A DNA stretch of 64,000 nucleotides from Guptibacillus hwajinpoensis (GCF_020171785.1 NZ_JAIVAE010000017.1:1-64000), one strand, 5' to 3'; counted from the stretch's first letter, positions 50,266 through 59,111 are shown. Made by a program: numbers and translations. The notes: generated by a model from the sequence alone, not told the origin.

Positions 50266-51019
50266 TCATCCACTCCCTGCTTTTTTAGTTGATGAGGAAC
50301 TAAACATTCTTTCGCAATCAAAGCTTGCAACGGAAGCTTTTTCTCCTCGTTCTTCTTTTTTAGAGTTAGTTGACATCGATAGTCGAACGAAAGCTGCAAA
50401 AATGCTGAATCCGCTTTTGAAAGAAACAGAGGTTGAATTAGTTATGGGTACTGCCCAGTCTCCTTATTCTCTCTTTCATGTTTATGCAAAGTGGTCCAAT
50501 AATGGTGGAGGACAGCTTGTGTGTGTAAGGCAAGATGAACGATTGGAAAAACTATCAAATGCGCTTCAAAAACAGCAGGAAAGACTTGCGGATACAAATT
50601 TTGATTTGTTGGATAAAAAAGAAGAGCTTGAAGCAGCTTTAGTGAAAGTGAAAAAGCTTTCTAGCCCTTTCCTCCCCATTTCAACGTCACTTGGCATTAT
50701 TCCATTGTTTGGCGAGCTTGAGGAAAACCTGTTTCGAGTTAATGAGCATCAGCTGTTACAAACGCTTCAGAATGGCGATTATGAACGTGTCATTCTAGAT
50801 TTTAGTGGGATTGGTGAAGTACACGCTAGTGGTGTGCTTGCACTGATTTCGTTTTGTAGTATGCTCGAAGTAGTCGGGGTTTCTCCGATTTTATGTGGGA
50901 TTAATCCAAGCCATGCCCGACATCTAGCGAATCATGACTTTACGTTACACCAACATTTTGATATAACAGGAAATTTAAAAAACGCCGTTAGCTACTATTT
51001 AAATGAGTCTTTCATGTAA
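50249..51019 (+). CDS. PAS-STAS protein, RsbR-like stressosome paralogue
   Basis: 256 residues. The N-terminal PAS-like domain (HPLPAFLVDEELNILSQSKLATEAF, to about residue 100) is followed by a coiled-coil linker (LSNALQKQQERLADTNFDLLDKKEELEAALVKVKKL, residues 105-142) and a STAS domain. The linker-to-STAS segment SSPFLPISTSLGIIPLFGEL matches the conserved S-x-P-x-I-P-V-x-x-x-I-x-x-x-P-L-x-G of RsbR paralogues, and EVHASGVLALISFCSML contains the candidate phosphoacceptor Ser, aligned with the RsbS site. ATG lies 8 bp after AAAGGGAG within the end of the cobalamin gene. It resembles B. subtilis YtvA in layout, with PAS in place of LOV; no photo-active Cys motif (NCRFLQ) is present. Confidence 0.82.
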   Translation: MFDINDHPLPAFLVDEELNILSQSKLATEAFSPRSSFLELVDIDSRTKAAKMLNPLLKETEVELVMGTAQSPYSLFHVYAKWSNNGGGQLVCVRQDERLEKLSNALQKQQERLADTNFDLLDKKEELEAALVKVKKLSSPFLPISTSLGIIPLFGELEENLFRVNEHQLLQTLQNGDYERVILDFSGIGEVHASGVLALISFCSMLEVVGVSPILCGINPSHARHLANHDFTLHQHFDITGNLKNAVSYYLNESFM

Positions 51020-51048
51020 AAGACCAGTGATGAGATCACTGGTCTTTA
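51018..51048. terminator. Bidirectional terminator
   Basis: AAAGACCAGTGAT/ATCACTGGTCTTT perfect 13-bp stem, 3-nt loop; separates the PAS-STAS gene from the convergent rhomboid gene. Confidence 0.85.
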
Positions 51049-51063
51049 ATACTATCATTTTCA

Positions 51064-51825
51064 TTATAAATATCTTGCTATAAAACCAAGTATCACAAGA
51101 CCGATAAAAATCCCCCAGATAATTTTCCCACCACCAGAAGGTCCAGTTCGGATTTTTCTTCGCTGCCATCGATTTGGCTTAAAGCGAATTTCTCCACTAT
51201 CAGCTGTTCGTCTTACGCGAACGATCCCTCGATTAATAAAAGGCTTCGCACCAATTAAAAGAATAGGTGCAAGTGCCGCTCCTCCAATGAAGCCAAAGAG
51301 GTGTCCAAGAATATTAATATTTGGACTAATGAACGTCATGACAAGTCCAATTCCGAGGATCATTAGTATGAGTTGGGAATTTGCCTGGTCGATTAATTCT
51401 TTACGATAGAAAGCCATGTAAAAATAGATGCCAAACAATCCAAAAATAGCACCTGAGGCACCGACATGACTAAAGTTACTATCCTGCAAATAGAATGTAG
51501 CGATGTTCGCAATAATCCCAGCCCCAAAATATCCAATCAAGAACTTTGCTTTACCGAGCATTTGCTCGAGAGCAGGTCCAAAGAGGTAAAGTGAAAAGGA
51601 ATTAAAGAGAACGTGGGCAAATCCACCATGAAGGAAGATTGGAGTGATGAGTCTCCAGTATTCTCCTAGTTCAATCGCTCTGTTGTAACCTACCCCCAAC
51701 CTCAGTATTGAGAACATTCCAAATAGGTTTACTAGAACGAAGAGGAGGATATGTATACCAATAAGTATGGAGATGATAGGATAATAACGAATAAATGAGC
51801 GGAAATCTTCATTTCGCACGAACAT
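51064..51825 (-). CDS. Rhomboid family intramembrane serine protease
   Basis: 253 residues with six transmembrane helices and a basic C-terminal extension. YWRLITPIFLHGGFAHVLFNSFSLYLFG is the L1 loop and TM2 with HxxxN; the catalytic Ser is in GASGAIFG and the His in NILGHLFGFIGG. B. subtilis has a rhomboid gene (ydcA) at the same place beside acpS. I chose the ATG at 51825, 7 bp after AAAGGTGG, over a GTG nine codons upstream. Its substrate is unknown. Confidence 0.92.
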   Translation of the reverse strand: MFVRNEDFRSFIRYYPIISILIGIHILLFVLVNLFGMFSILRLGVGYNRAIELGEYWRLITPIFLHGGFAHVLFNSFSLYLFGPALEQMLGKAKFLIGYFGAGIIANIATFYLQDSNFSHVGASGAIFGLFGIYFYMAFYRKELIDQANSQLILMILGIGLVMTFISPNINILGHLFGFIGGAALAPILLIGAKPFINRGIVRVRRTADSGEIRFKPNRWQRRKIRTGPSGGGKIIWGIFIGLVILGFIARYL

Positions 51826-51992
51826 TTGTTGACCACCTTTCTTGGAAACCAAAGTGTAAATGTTAGAATTGACTGCTCGCTTTATATAAAATCGAAATGG
51901 TTATTGCTTATAAGTTTAGCATAGCCATAGGAAAAATCACTATTGAAAACACTATGCTAACTTTTAATGATTTAGTACGAAGGGGTTGTCTC

Positions 51993-52352
51993 ATGATTAA
52001 AGGTATTGGGATTGATATGATTGAGCTTGATCGAATAAAAAAAGTCATGCAACGAAATGCTTCGTTTGCAGAGCGCATTCTAACAGAAAGTGAATTAAGT
52101 ACTTATTACTTACTTAATGGTCATCGAAGTGTTGAATTTTTGGCTGGCCGTTTTGCTGTAAAAGAAGCATACGCAAAAGCAAGAGGAACTGGTATCGGGA
52201 AACTGAGCTGGCAAGATATTTGTGTACAGAAATCAACTGAAGGTGCTCCTTATATCGAAACAAAAGAGGAAAATGAGATCGTACATATATCTATTTCACA
52301 TACAAAGCAACATGCTGTTGCACAGATCATTATTGAGTGCTCGTCAAGCTAG
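51993..52352 (+). CDS. acpS: Holo-[acyl-carrier-protein] synthase AcpS
   Basis: Transfers phosphopantetheine from CoA to apo-ACP. 119 residues. IKGIGIDMIELDRI holds the Mg-binding Asp, FLAGRFAVKEAYAKARGTGIG the conserved Glu/Lys motif, and HISISHTKQHAVAQIIIE the C-terminal strand. I placed the start at the ATG before IKGIGID, after AAGGGG; in-frame upstream codons add 32 residues not found in the family. It starts the conserved acpS-nnrDE-ydcC-alr gene order. Confidence 0.95.
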   Translation: MIKGIGIDMIELDRIKKVMQRNASFAERILTESELSTYYLLNGHRSVEFLAGRFAVKEAYAKARGTGIGKLSWQDICVQKSTEGAPYIETKEENEIVHISISHTKQHAVAQIIIECSSS

Positions 52353-52409
52353 TCTGCATATGATGGAGACTTGCCTCATATAATTTACCACGGTCAGGAG
52401 GGACCTGTT

Positions 52410-53942
52410 GTGAGAATCGTATCCGGAGAAGAAATGTATGAAGCGGACCGGTTTGCCATGGAGGAGATTGGAATAGCTGGTGCGATGTTAATGGAGAACG
52501 CAGGAAAATCTCTATTTGAAGCGATGAAAAGCAAACTTCATAAGAATGAGCGTATGGCGCTGTTAATCGGCACAGGGAATAATGGAGGCGACGGTTTTGT
52601 GCTTGGAAGGTATTTGAAAGAGCATGGGTATGATGTTGATCTTTGGTTAATTCCCTCATATTCAAAAGTAAAGGGAGATGCTAAAACCCATCTAGCCATC
52701 TTTCAAAATCTGACCTACACGTGGAAAGCGTATGAAGATGGCAAAGCATTTGTAGGCTCACTTCCCGAGTATGGTGTTATCATTGATTGCTTACTAGGAC
52801 TCGGTTTATCTGGTGCTGTTCGTCAACCATATGATGATGTCATTAGGCTAGTGAATCAAACTAGTGCGACTGTTTTGTCAGTTGATCTTCCAAGTGGTTT
52901 ACAGGCAAATGGTGGTTACGAAGAAGAGTGCGAGCCTATTCGTGCTGATTATACGTATACTATTCAATGTCCAAAGCTTGGAGCTTATCTTTACCCTGAC
53001 GCTGAATATTATGGAGAATTGGAGATTGTTGATATCGGTCTTCCACAAGCCGCTTTTTCATCAAGTGATAGAGCACTCTGGCAAAAATCAGACGTATATC
53101 GCACGCTTTCTGATCGATCGGCATCCTCTCATAAAGGAAGCCATGGAAAAGGTCTGGTAATTGGCGGATCAAGAGGAATGGTTGGCGCACCAATTATGAC
53201 AGCAAAAGCAGCCTATCGAAGCGGAGCCGGTTTAATACAAGTTTCTGTTCCAGAGGAAATCCTGTCGATGACAGCTGGTGCCGTAGTTGAAGCGATTTTC
53301 CAGGGGTATCCATCTCGTAATGGATTTTTCTCTGGTGAGGTGCCTGACGACGATCTCGCTTCATTTGACGGAATCGCGGTTGGTCCAGGTCTTGGAAGAC
53401 AACCAGGGTGCAAGCAAATCGTTGAAACGATGTTAGCGACAGATTCGCTCCTCATTTTGGACGCAGATGCCTTGTATCACTTAGCTGAATTGAAAGAGCG
53501 ACTTAAGGCAAGAGAAGCACCAACTGTTTTGACACCTCATCCTGGTGAGATGGCGAGGTTAACTGGGCTGTCGATCAAGGAAGTGCAAAGGAAGCGATTC
53601 AATATCTCGCGAGCATTTGCTAAAGAGTTCGGTGTTTATCTTGTTTTAAAAGGCCCTTATACGATTGTAACTGCTCCTGATGGAAGTCAATATGTGAATA
53701 CAACAGGTAATCCTGCGCTCGCTAAGGGTGGATCTGGTGACGTTTTAACTGGCATGATTCTTGCGTTTGTCATGCACAGTGCGTCTGTTCAAGAGGGGAT
53801 AAGCAATGCCGTTTATATACACGGTCAATCAGCAGATACTCTCGTGCAAACCGCTCATTCTACTCTTGATGTACTGGCAACTGACGTCATTGCTACAATA
53901 CCAACCGTTCTGCATTCATTTCTCGAGCAACACCACGGATAG
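52410..53942 (+). CDS. nnrDE: Bifunctional NAD(P)H-hydrate epimerase / ADP-dependent dehydratase
   Basis: Repairs hydrated NAD(P)H. Residues 1-210 form the YjeF-N epimerase domain (MLMENAGKSLFEAM, GTGNNGGDGFVLGRYL, DCLLGLGLSG). Residues 225-505 form the ribokinase-like dehydratase domain (SHKGSHGKGLVIGGSRGMVGAPIMTAKAAYRSGAGL, AVGPGLGR, VLTPHPGEMARLTG, and GSGDVLTGMI with the catalytic Asp). I chose the GTG at 52410, 7 bp after AGGAGGG. B. subtilis has the two domains in separate genes, but fusions are common elsewhere. 510 residues. Confidence 0.94.
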   Translation: MRIVSGEEMYEADRFAMEEIGIAGAMLMENAGKSLFEAMKSKLHKNERMALLIGTGNNGGDGFVLGRYLKEHGYDVDLWLIPSYSKVKGDAKTHLAIFQNLTYTWKAYEDGKAFVGSLPEYGVIIDCLLGLGLSGAVRQPYDDVIRLVNQTSATVLSVDLPSGLQANGGYEEECEPIRADYTYTIQCPKLGAYLYPDAEYYGELEIVDIGLPQAAFSSSDRALWQKSDVYRTLSDRSASSHKGSHGKGLVIGGSRGMVGAPIMTAKAAYRSGAGLIQVSVPEEILSMTAGAVVEAIFQGYPSRNGFFSGEVPDDDLASFDGIAVGPGLGRQPGCKQIVETMLATDSLLILDADALYHLAELKERLKAREAPTVLTPHPGEMARLTGLSIKEVQRKRFNISRAFAKEFGVYLVLKGPYTIVTAPDGSQYVNTTGNPALAKGGSGDVLTGMILAFVMHSASVQEGISNAVYIHGQSADTLVQTAHSTLDVLATDVIATIPTVLHSFLEQHHG

Positions 53943-54004
53943 GTTTTTCACCATACAGGAACCTTCTTTGTCGTTTTAAATGAGGCAAAGGAGTTGGGGA
54001 TAGA

Positions 54005-55006
54005 GTGAAAAAGTTCGGTGCAGTTTTATTAATTGGGATATTGATTGCGGTGCTTGCAGGTTGCGGACAAAAAAGTCAGGAAGACGTGGTTAATGCTCTT
54101 GATAAGAAATTGAACGAAATGGAAGGGTACAAAGTTAACGCAAAAATGACGCTTGAAACAGGAGAAGAACCACAGCGTTACGATGTAGAGATTTGGTACC
54201 AAAAGCCATCTTATTATCGAGTTGAATTGAAAAACGAATCAAAAGAGCAAAGTCAAATTATCTTGCGAAATGATGAAGGTGTTTTTGTTCTCACCCCCGC
54301 ATTGAATAAAAGTTTTCGATTCCAAAGTGATTGGCCTGAAAATGGAAGCCAGGCCTATCTGTATAATACGCTCGTGCAGGATATTTTAAATGATTCGGGA
54401 GCTCAATTCGAAGCGAAAGAAAATGATTATGTGTTTACAACGAAAACGAATTACCAAAACAAGAACTTATCAACCCAATCGATTCAATTAAATAAAAAGG
54501 ACCTTGCACCAGAAAAAGTCACCATTATGAATCAAGATCAAAAGCCTCTTGTTGATATTGAATTTTCGGATATGAAATTCAATGCTTCTTTTGATAAAGG
54601 TGCTTTTGATATGGAGCGAAACATGACGGCTGCTCAACTGGAAGTGCCGGTGCTTGCAACTACGAATGAGCCTTTTGAAGTTGTGTATCCGATGTATGAG
54701 CCGCAAGGAACTGGTTTAACTGATGAGAAAGAAGTGGCAACCAACAAAGTTATGCTAAGTTTTACTGGAGAAAAATCTTTCACGTTAATTGAAGAGAAAA
54801 GCGAGGCTGCTGTTGAAACGAGTGCTCCTGTTAATGTAAGTGACGGGCAACCCATTGATTTAGGTTTCACGATGGGAGTTATGACTGATACGACTGTCTC
54901 ATGGCATCACAATGGAGTTGATTTTTTCCTTGCGTCAAATGATTTATCTCAAGAAGAAATGGCTGCCGTAGCGAGGTCTGTGTACGGCATGACGGAAATT
55001 AAATAA
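54005..55006 (+). CDS. ydcC: YdcC-like lipoprotein (LolA/MucB-fold)
   Basis: 333 residues. The lipoprotein signal KKFGAVLLIGILIAVLAGCGQ puts the lipidated Cys at residue 19-20. The body follows the outer-membrane-lipoprotein-sorting-like pattern: VNALDKKLNEMEGYKVNAKMTLETG, YDVEIWYQKPSYYRVEL, IILRNDEGVFVLTP. B. subtilis YdcC sits at the same place between acpS and alr and is sporulation-linked by expression. The GTG start follows GGAGTTGGGG. Exact role unknown. A terminator and one copy of the 121-bp repeat follow. Confidence 0.88.
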   Translation: MKKFGAVLLIGILIAVLAGCGQKSQEDVVNALDKKLNEMEGYKVNAKMTLETGEEPQRYDVEIWYQKPSYYRVELKNESKEQSQIILRNDEGVFVLTPALNKSFRFQSDWPENGSQAYLYNTLVQDILNDSGAQFEAKENDYVFTTKTNYQNKNLSTQSIQLNKKDLAPEKVTIMNQDQKPLVDIEFSDMKFNASFDKGAFDMERNMTAAQLEVPVLATTNEPFEVVYPMYEPQGTGLTDEKEVATNKVMLSFTGEKSFTLIEEKSEAAVETSAPVNVSDGQPIDLGFTMGVMTDTTVSWHHNGVDFFLASNDLSQEEMAAVARSVYGMTEIK

Positions 55007-55016
55007 TACTTCAATG

Positions 55017-55050
55017 AGGTTCAGCTATGACACATGGCTGGACCTTTTTT
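55017..55050 (+). terminator. Terminator of ydcC
   Basis: AGGTTCAGC/GCTGGACCT 9-bp stem with one U-G, six T. Confidence 0.85.
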
Positions 55051-55095
55051 GGAAATAGGAAGTACTCAACCCACCACATTGAGATCCGCCTTAAG

Positions 55096-55252
55096 CTTGT
55101 CGGAACTAAACAAGACGCTTGCGCTTTTCTTGTCTAGCTTCAGCGTCTATCCCCTCGAGTCGCTTCAACTTTTGATCAGAACACAAAGAACGTGTTCCGT
55201 TCAAAAGCTTCCAGCGCTTGTCGGGGATAAACAATACGCTTGCGCTTTTCTT
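55096..55252. repeat. 121-bp dispersed repeat, second locus (one full unit plus partial)
   Basis: CTTGTCGG motifs at 55096 and 55217 are 121 bp apart, the same period as at 26248-26522. The conserved apical stem GAACAC/GTGTTC (55179-55184, 55192-55197) is kept, while the basal arms are now CTTTTGA/TCAAAAG (55169-55175, 55201-55207), a third arm sequence that still pairs. The flanking GCTTGCGCTTTTCTT replaces CACTTCCGCTTTTG of the other locus. It lies between ydcC and alr. Confidence 0.85.
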
Positions 55253-55303
55253 AAAATCTCCTAAAATAGAGGGCAGAGTGTATTGTTGTGGGAGGAAGTT
55301 GGA

Positions 55304-56470
55304 ATGGACAATCAAGTGTTTTATCGTGGGACATGGGCTGAGGTAAACCTCGATGCTATCGAAGAGAATGTGAAGTCTTATAAACGATACGTATCGGATG
55401 AGGTTGGAATAATGGCTGTTGTGAAAGCCAACGGATATGGACATGGAGCGGTTGCAGTTGCCGAGAAGGCTTTACATGCTGGGGCTGAATATTTAGCAGT
55501 AGCGATTTTAGACGAAGCGATTGCTCTACGAGAAGCAGGCATTCAAGCTCCTATTCTAGTATTGGGGTGGGTACCGCCTATTTATGCTAAAGTAGCGGCT
55601 GTGAATGAGATCACCCTTACTGTTTTTCAAGAAAAGTGGTTAGAGGAAGCTTTTGCAGTGTTGGACGGAATGTTGCTGAACGTTCATCTGAAAATAGACA
55701 CGGGTATGGGACGACTTGGCATTAAGGGAAAAAAGGAAGCCAAGCAAATCATTGAGTGTTTGAATAAATTTGCCTCATTTCATATAGAAGGTTTTTATAC
55801 TCATTTTGCAACAGCAGATGAGCCTAGTAATTCGTTTATTGAAACACAGATAAAGAAATTTGAAGACATTACTTCCTTTCTTAAGGAGAATGGTTTGCAA
55901 CCAAAGTGGATCCATCTTGGAAATAGTGCTGGATCGTTACGGGTTCCCGAACGAGTTGGCAATCTGATTCGTCTAGGCATTTCGATGTATGGGCTAAGTC
56001 CTTCTCAAGAAATGAAGCCAATACTACCTTTTGCATTAAAGCCTGCGTTTTGTCTCTATAGTCAGCTTGTGCACGTAAAGAAAATGAAGGCTGGAGAACC
56101 GATTAGCTATGGTTCTACGTATCACACGGCTGAAGGTGAATGGATTGGAACGATTCCGATTGGATATGCTGATGGATGGATACGTAAGCTAGGTAAAGCG
56201 TATGTGCTCGTAAACGGTGAGCGTGCTCCGATCGTTGGGCGTATTTGTATGGATCAATTCATGGTTCGCTTGCCTTCGCAAGTAGAGGTTGGTACGAAGG
56301 TGACACTGATAGGAACAGAGGGTGCAGAAGAAATTACAATAGATGACATTGCTGAGCGACTTGAGACGATAAACTATGAAATTCCTTGTATGATTGGACC
56401 GCGTGTTCCGAGACTTTTTCTCGAAAATGGAGAAAAAAAAGGCGTAATGAATACAATTATAAAAAAATAG
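55304..56470 (+). CDS. alr: Alanine racemase
   Basis: PLP enzyme that makes D-alanine for peptidoglycan. 388 residues. The PLP lysine is in MAVVKANGYGHG near residue 40, the substrate-binding region is KIDTGMGRLGI, and the catalytic Tyr lies in ISYGSTYHT near 270 with GRICMDQFMV after. I chose the ATG at 55304, following GGGAGGAAG. It is placed as in B. subtilis between ydcC and the EndoAI/EndoA pair. Confidence 0.96.
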   Translation: MDNQVFYRGTWAEVNLDAIEENVKSYKRYVSDEVGIMAVVKANGYGHGAVAVAEKALHAGAEYLAVAILDEAIALREAGIQAPILVLGWVPPIYAKVAAVNEITLTVFQEKWLEEAFAVLDGMLLNVHLKIDTGMGRLGIKGKKEAKQIIECLNKFASFHIEGFYTHFATADEPSNSFIETQIKKFEDITSFLKENGLQPKWIHLGNSAGSLRVPERVGNLIRLGISMYGLSPSQEMKPILPFALKPAFCLYSQLVHVKKMKAGEPISYGSTYHTAEGEWIGTIPIGYADGWIRKLGKAYVLVNGERAPIVGRICMDQFMVRLPSQVEVGTKVTLIGTEGAEEITIDDIAERLETINYEIPCMIGPRVPRLFLENGEKKGVMNTIIKK

Positions 56471-56604
56471 TAAAATAAAAGAAGGATTTTGCAAGAATAT
56501 GATGAAATAGTCTTGTGGAAAGTTGTTTTGCAATGCGTCTCGCGCAATGGTAAGATTAATGGTGGAATACAATATGAGTAGCAGTGCTTCGGAGGTGTAT
56601 GTTT

Positions 56605-56883
56605 GTGTCAGAGGCAAACAAAAAATCGATTGTTGTAACTCTCCCACAACATATTTTAAATGAGGTGGATGGTATTATTCAACAGGAACAGCTTGATCGT
56701 AACGAGTTCATATCACAGGCCACGACAATGTATATTCGCGAACGAAAGAAGCGACAAATTCGTGACGCCATGCGCCAGGGATACATGGAGATGGCTAAGA
56801 TTAATTTGAACCTTGCAGCAGAAGCCTTTCTTGTTGAGGAGGAAGCAGAGCACACCGTGGACCGCTTAGTAAGCGGGGTGTAG
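56605..56883 (+). CDS. ndoAI: Antitoxin EndoAI (ribbon-helix-helix)
   Basis: Neutralises the EndoA ribonuclease and represses its own operon. 92 residues. The N-terminal ribbon-helix-helix DNA-binding segment is [33 protein letters not shown]; the C-terminal [22 protein letters not shown] and ERLVSG-like DRLVSGV are strongly conserved toxin-binding parts. The GTG at 56605, 9 bp after GGAGG, gives the family N-terminus (SEANKKS); an ATG at 56599 is too close to the ribosome-binding site. Confidence 0.94.
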   Translation: MSEANKKSIVVTLPQHILNEVDGIIQQEQLDRNEFISQATTMYIRERKKRQIRDAMRQGYMEMAKINLNLAAEAFLVEEEAEHTVDRLVSGV

Positions 56884-56887
56884 TGGC

Positions 56888-57238
56888 TTGATTGTCAAAC
56901 GAGGTGATGTGTATTTTGCTGACCTTTCTCCTGTTGTAGGTTCTGAACAAGGTGGAGTAAGACCCGTCTTGATTATTCAGAACGACATTGGGAATCGTTT
57001 TAGCCCTACTGTCATTGTTGCTGCAATCACTGCGCAAATTCAGAAAGCAAAGCTTCCCACACATGTCGAAATCGATGCGAAGCGCTATGGATTTGAACGT
57101 GATTCGGTTATACTGCTAGAACAAATCCGTACTATTGATAAACAGCGTCTAACTGATAAAATCACTCACCTTGATGAGGGTATGATGCAAAGGGTACAAG
57201 AAGCTTTGCAAATCAGCCTTGGACTTATTGATTTTTGA
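56888..57238 (+). CDS. ndoA: mRNA endoribonuclease toxin EndoA (MazF family)
   Basis: Sequence-specific RNase (UACAU in B. subtilis). 116 residues, standard length. [32 protein letters not shown] is the MazF/PemK signature with the catalytic Arg; the catalytic Thr lies in [23 protein letters not shown] start is used, 4 bp after the antitoxin stop. A terminator follows, so the pair is separate from the rsb operon, although the gene order is that of B. subtilis. Confidence 0.95.
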   Translation: MIVKRGDVYFADLSPVVGSEQGGVRPVLIIQNDIGNRFSPTVIVAAITAQIQKAKLPTHVEIDAKRYGFERDSVILLEQIRTIDKQRLTDKITHLDEGMMQRVQEALQISLGLIDF

Positions 57239-57261
57239 AAACGTATAATATCCAAACGAAG

Positions 57262-57287
57262 CTGCTCCTATGAGCAGTTTTTTTTAT
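57262..57287 (+). terminator. Terminator of ndoAI-ndoA
   Basis: CTGCTC/GAGCAG 6-bp stem, CTAT loop, eight T. Confidence 0.82.
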
Positions 57288-57515
57288 ATAAATTCATTCA
57301 AACACAAACTAATTATGGTGAATATGGAACAGATTGGTTCCTTCGAATTCCGAACATTTAGTAGTGAGGACAGCAGGGAATTTTCTAGTTATGTCGAAAA
57401 GTGTGTTAAGATGAAAATGATGTAATGTGCTAAGACTAGGAAAGCATAATTATTGCGAGAGGTTCCATGCAATGAGAAGATAAATGAATGTAGAAAGATC
57501 GTAGGGAGGAGCAAG

Positions 57516-58337
57516 ATGGACAAGTTAGTCATACAATTATTGAATGAAAGTCGTGAACGAATCTACACCAGGTGGATGGATGAGATGGAGAGGGTTCGTG
57601 ATGAGCATCGGCTACAATCAATAACGGATACAGCCTATGAAGAAACGAACAAAGAGCTCTTTGAAATCATTTACACGCATATCGAGCAAAATGTTCATAG
57701 GCCAACAGATCGAATGACAGAGTTTGCTGAACATCTAATGAAGATTGGTTGGAGACTTAGCTATATAACGCAAGGTTTGCAAAACTTCCGTCGAATTATT
57801 TTAGCAGTACTACTAGATGCGAATCAATCGAATGAAAAAGTATACAGTATGTATGATGAAATAGATCGTTGGATTGACCCTATTGTGAACCAGCTGATTA
57901 ATGAAAGTGCAAAGAACTGGGAAAACACAGTTTCTATTCAGAAGGTCGCTCTTCAAGAATTGTCGGCACCGCTTATTCCGGTGTTTGAGAATATTAGTGT
58001 CATGCCACTGATCGGAACTATTGATACTGAGCGAGCCAAGCTGATTATGGAGAATTTGTTAACCGGCGTCATTAAACATCGATCACAAGTGGTCCTTATT
58101 GATATTACTGGAGTGCCTGTAGTCGATACAATGGTAGCTCATCATATTATACAGGCAGCAGAAGCAGTTCGTCTCGTTGGGGCGCAGTGTATTCTAGTTG
58201 GAATTAGACCGGAAATTGCTCAAACAATCGTTAACCTGGGGATCGATCTTGGTCAATTCCCGACGAAAAGCACGTTATTTAAAGGCATGAAAACTGCATT
58301 AGAAATGACAAAACGCAAAATGATTGAGATTGAGTAA
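57516..58337 (+). CDS. rsbR: Stressosome sensor RsbR (RsbRA)
   Basis: 273 residues. The N-terminal globin-like sensor domain (residues 1-130) is followed by a linker helix and a STAS domain. QELSAPLIPVFENISVMPLIGTID is the linker-STAS junction, with its conserved phosphorylatable Thr region, and LIDITGVPVVDTMVAHHIIQAAEAV holds the second Thr. RsbR proteins form the stressosome with RsbS and capture RsbT. ATG follows GGGAGGAG. An extended -10 TGTTAAGAT at 57404-57412 may start the operon. Confidence 0.95.
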   Translation: MDKLVIQLLNESRERIYTRWMDEMERVRDEHRLQSITDTAYEETNKELFEIIYTHIEQNVHRPTDRMTEFAEHLMKIGWRLSYITQGLQNFRRIILAVLLDANQSNEKVYSMYDEIDRWIDPIVNQLINESAKNWENTVSIQKVALQELSAPLIPVFENISVMPLIGTIDTERAKLIMENLLTGVIKHRSQVVLIDITGVPVVDTMVAHHIIQAAEAVRLVGAQCILVGIRPEIAQTIVNLGIDLGQFPTKSTLFKGMKTALEMTKRKMIEIE

Positions 58338-58349
58338 GGGGGGAAGACA

Positions 58350-58706
58350 ATGCGAATTCCTATATTAAAATTGAATCAATATTTACTAATTACAATTCAA
58401 GTTGATCTCGATGACAAAACTGCACTTCAATTTCAGGAAGATTTGCTCGAGAAGATTCATGAAACAGGAGCAAAAGGCGTTGTAATTGATCTAACATCTG
58501 TCGATATGATTGACTCCTTCATTGCTAAAGTTTTAGGCGATGTGGTGCGCATGTCAAATTTAATGGGGGCAAAAGTAGTGCTGACAGGAATCCAACCTGC
58601 TGTTGCTATTACGCTAATTGATTTAGGTATCATGATGAAAAACGTCCCAACTGCATTAGATTTAGAACAGGGGTTAGAGAAATTACAACAGGAATTGGGG
58701 GGATAA
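58350..58706 (+). CDS. rsbS: Stressosome scaffold RsbS
   Basis: 118-residue single STAS domain. The RsbT phosphorylation site is the Ser in [15 protein letters not shown] near residue 59. Antagonises RsbT until phosphorylated. GGGGGG precedes the ATG; 12 bp after rsbR and 3 bp before rsbT. Confidence 0.95.
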   Translation: MRIPILKLNQYLLITIQVDLDDKTALQFQEDLLEKIHETGAKGVVIDLTSVDMIDSFIAKVLGDVVRMSNLMGAKVVLTGIQPAVAITLIDLGIMMKNVPTALDLEQGLEKLQQELGG

Positions 58707-58709
58707 GTT

Positions 58710-59111
58710 ATGAATATCCAATCCTGTGTGGAAGTACGAAATGAGTGGGATATCGTGAAAGCGAGGCAGTCTGGTAGGAATATTGCTAAAGAACTTGGCT
58801 TCGGTACAGTTGATCAAGCTCGCATTACAACGGCTATTTCTGAACTCGCGCGTAACATATACCTCTATGCCGGAAGTGGCGAAGTAGCCATTGAACGTGT
58901 AGAAAACGGTGGGAAATTTGGTCTTAAAATTGAAGCATCCGACTCTGGTCCAGGAATTAAAGACATTAGAAAAGTAATGGAAGATGGTTTTACAACCTCT
59001 GGTGGTCTTGGAGCTGGTTTACCTGGTGTTAAACGATTGATGGATGAGTTTACAATTGATTCGAAAGAGAACGAAGGTACAGTTATCACTTCTATTAAAT
59101 GGCTCCGTTAA
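58710..59111 (+). CDS. rsbT: Serine/threonine kinase and switch protein RsbT
   Basis: 133 residues, GHKL ATPase fold: ITTAISELARNIYLYAG (N-box), EASDSGPGIKDI (G1) and GGLGAGLPGVKRLMDEF (G2). Phosphorylates RsbS and RsbR, is released, and activates RsbU. AATTGGGGGGA precedes the ATG. Confidence 0.95.
   Translation: MNIQSCVEVRNEWDIVKARQSGRNIAKELGFGTVDQARITTAISELARNIYLYAGSGEVAIERVENGGKFGLKIEASDSGPGIKDIRKVMEDGFTTSGGLGAGLPGVKRLMDEFTIDSKENEGTVITSIKWLR

Noticed and set aside
55034-55264. 76-codon frame (and an antisense 112-codon frame) between ydcC and alr
   Set aside because: They coincide with the ydcC terminator and the 121-bp repeat; no ribosome-binding site or family features.
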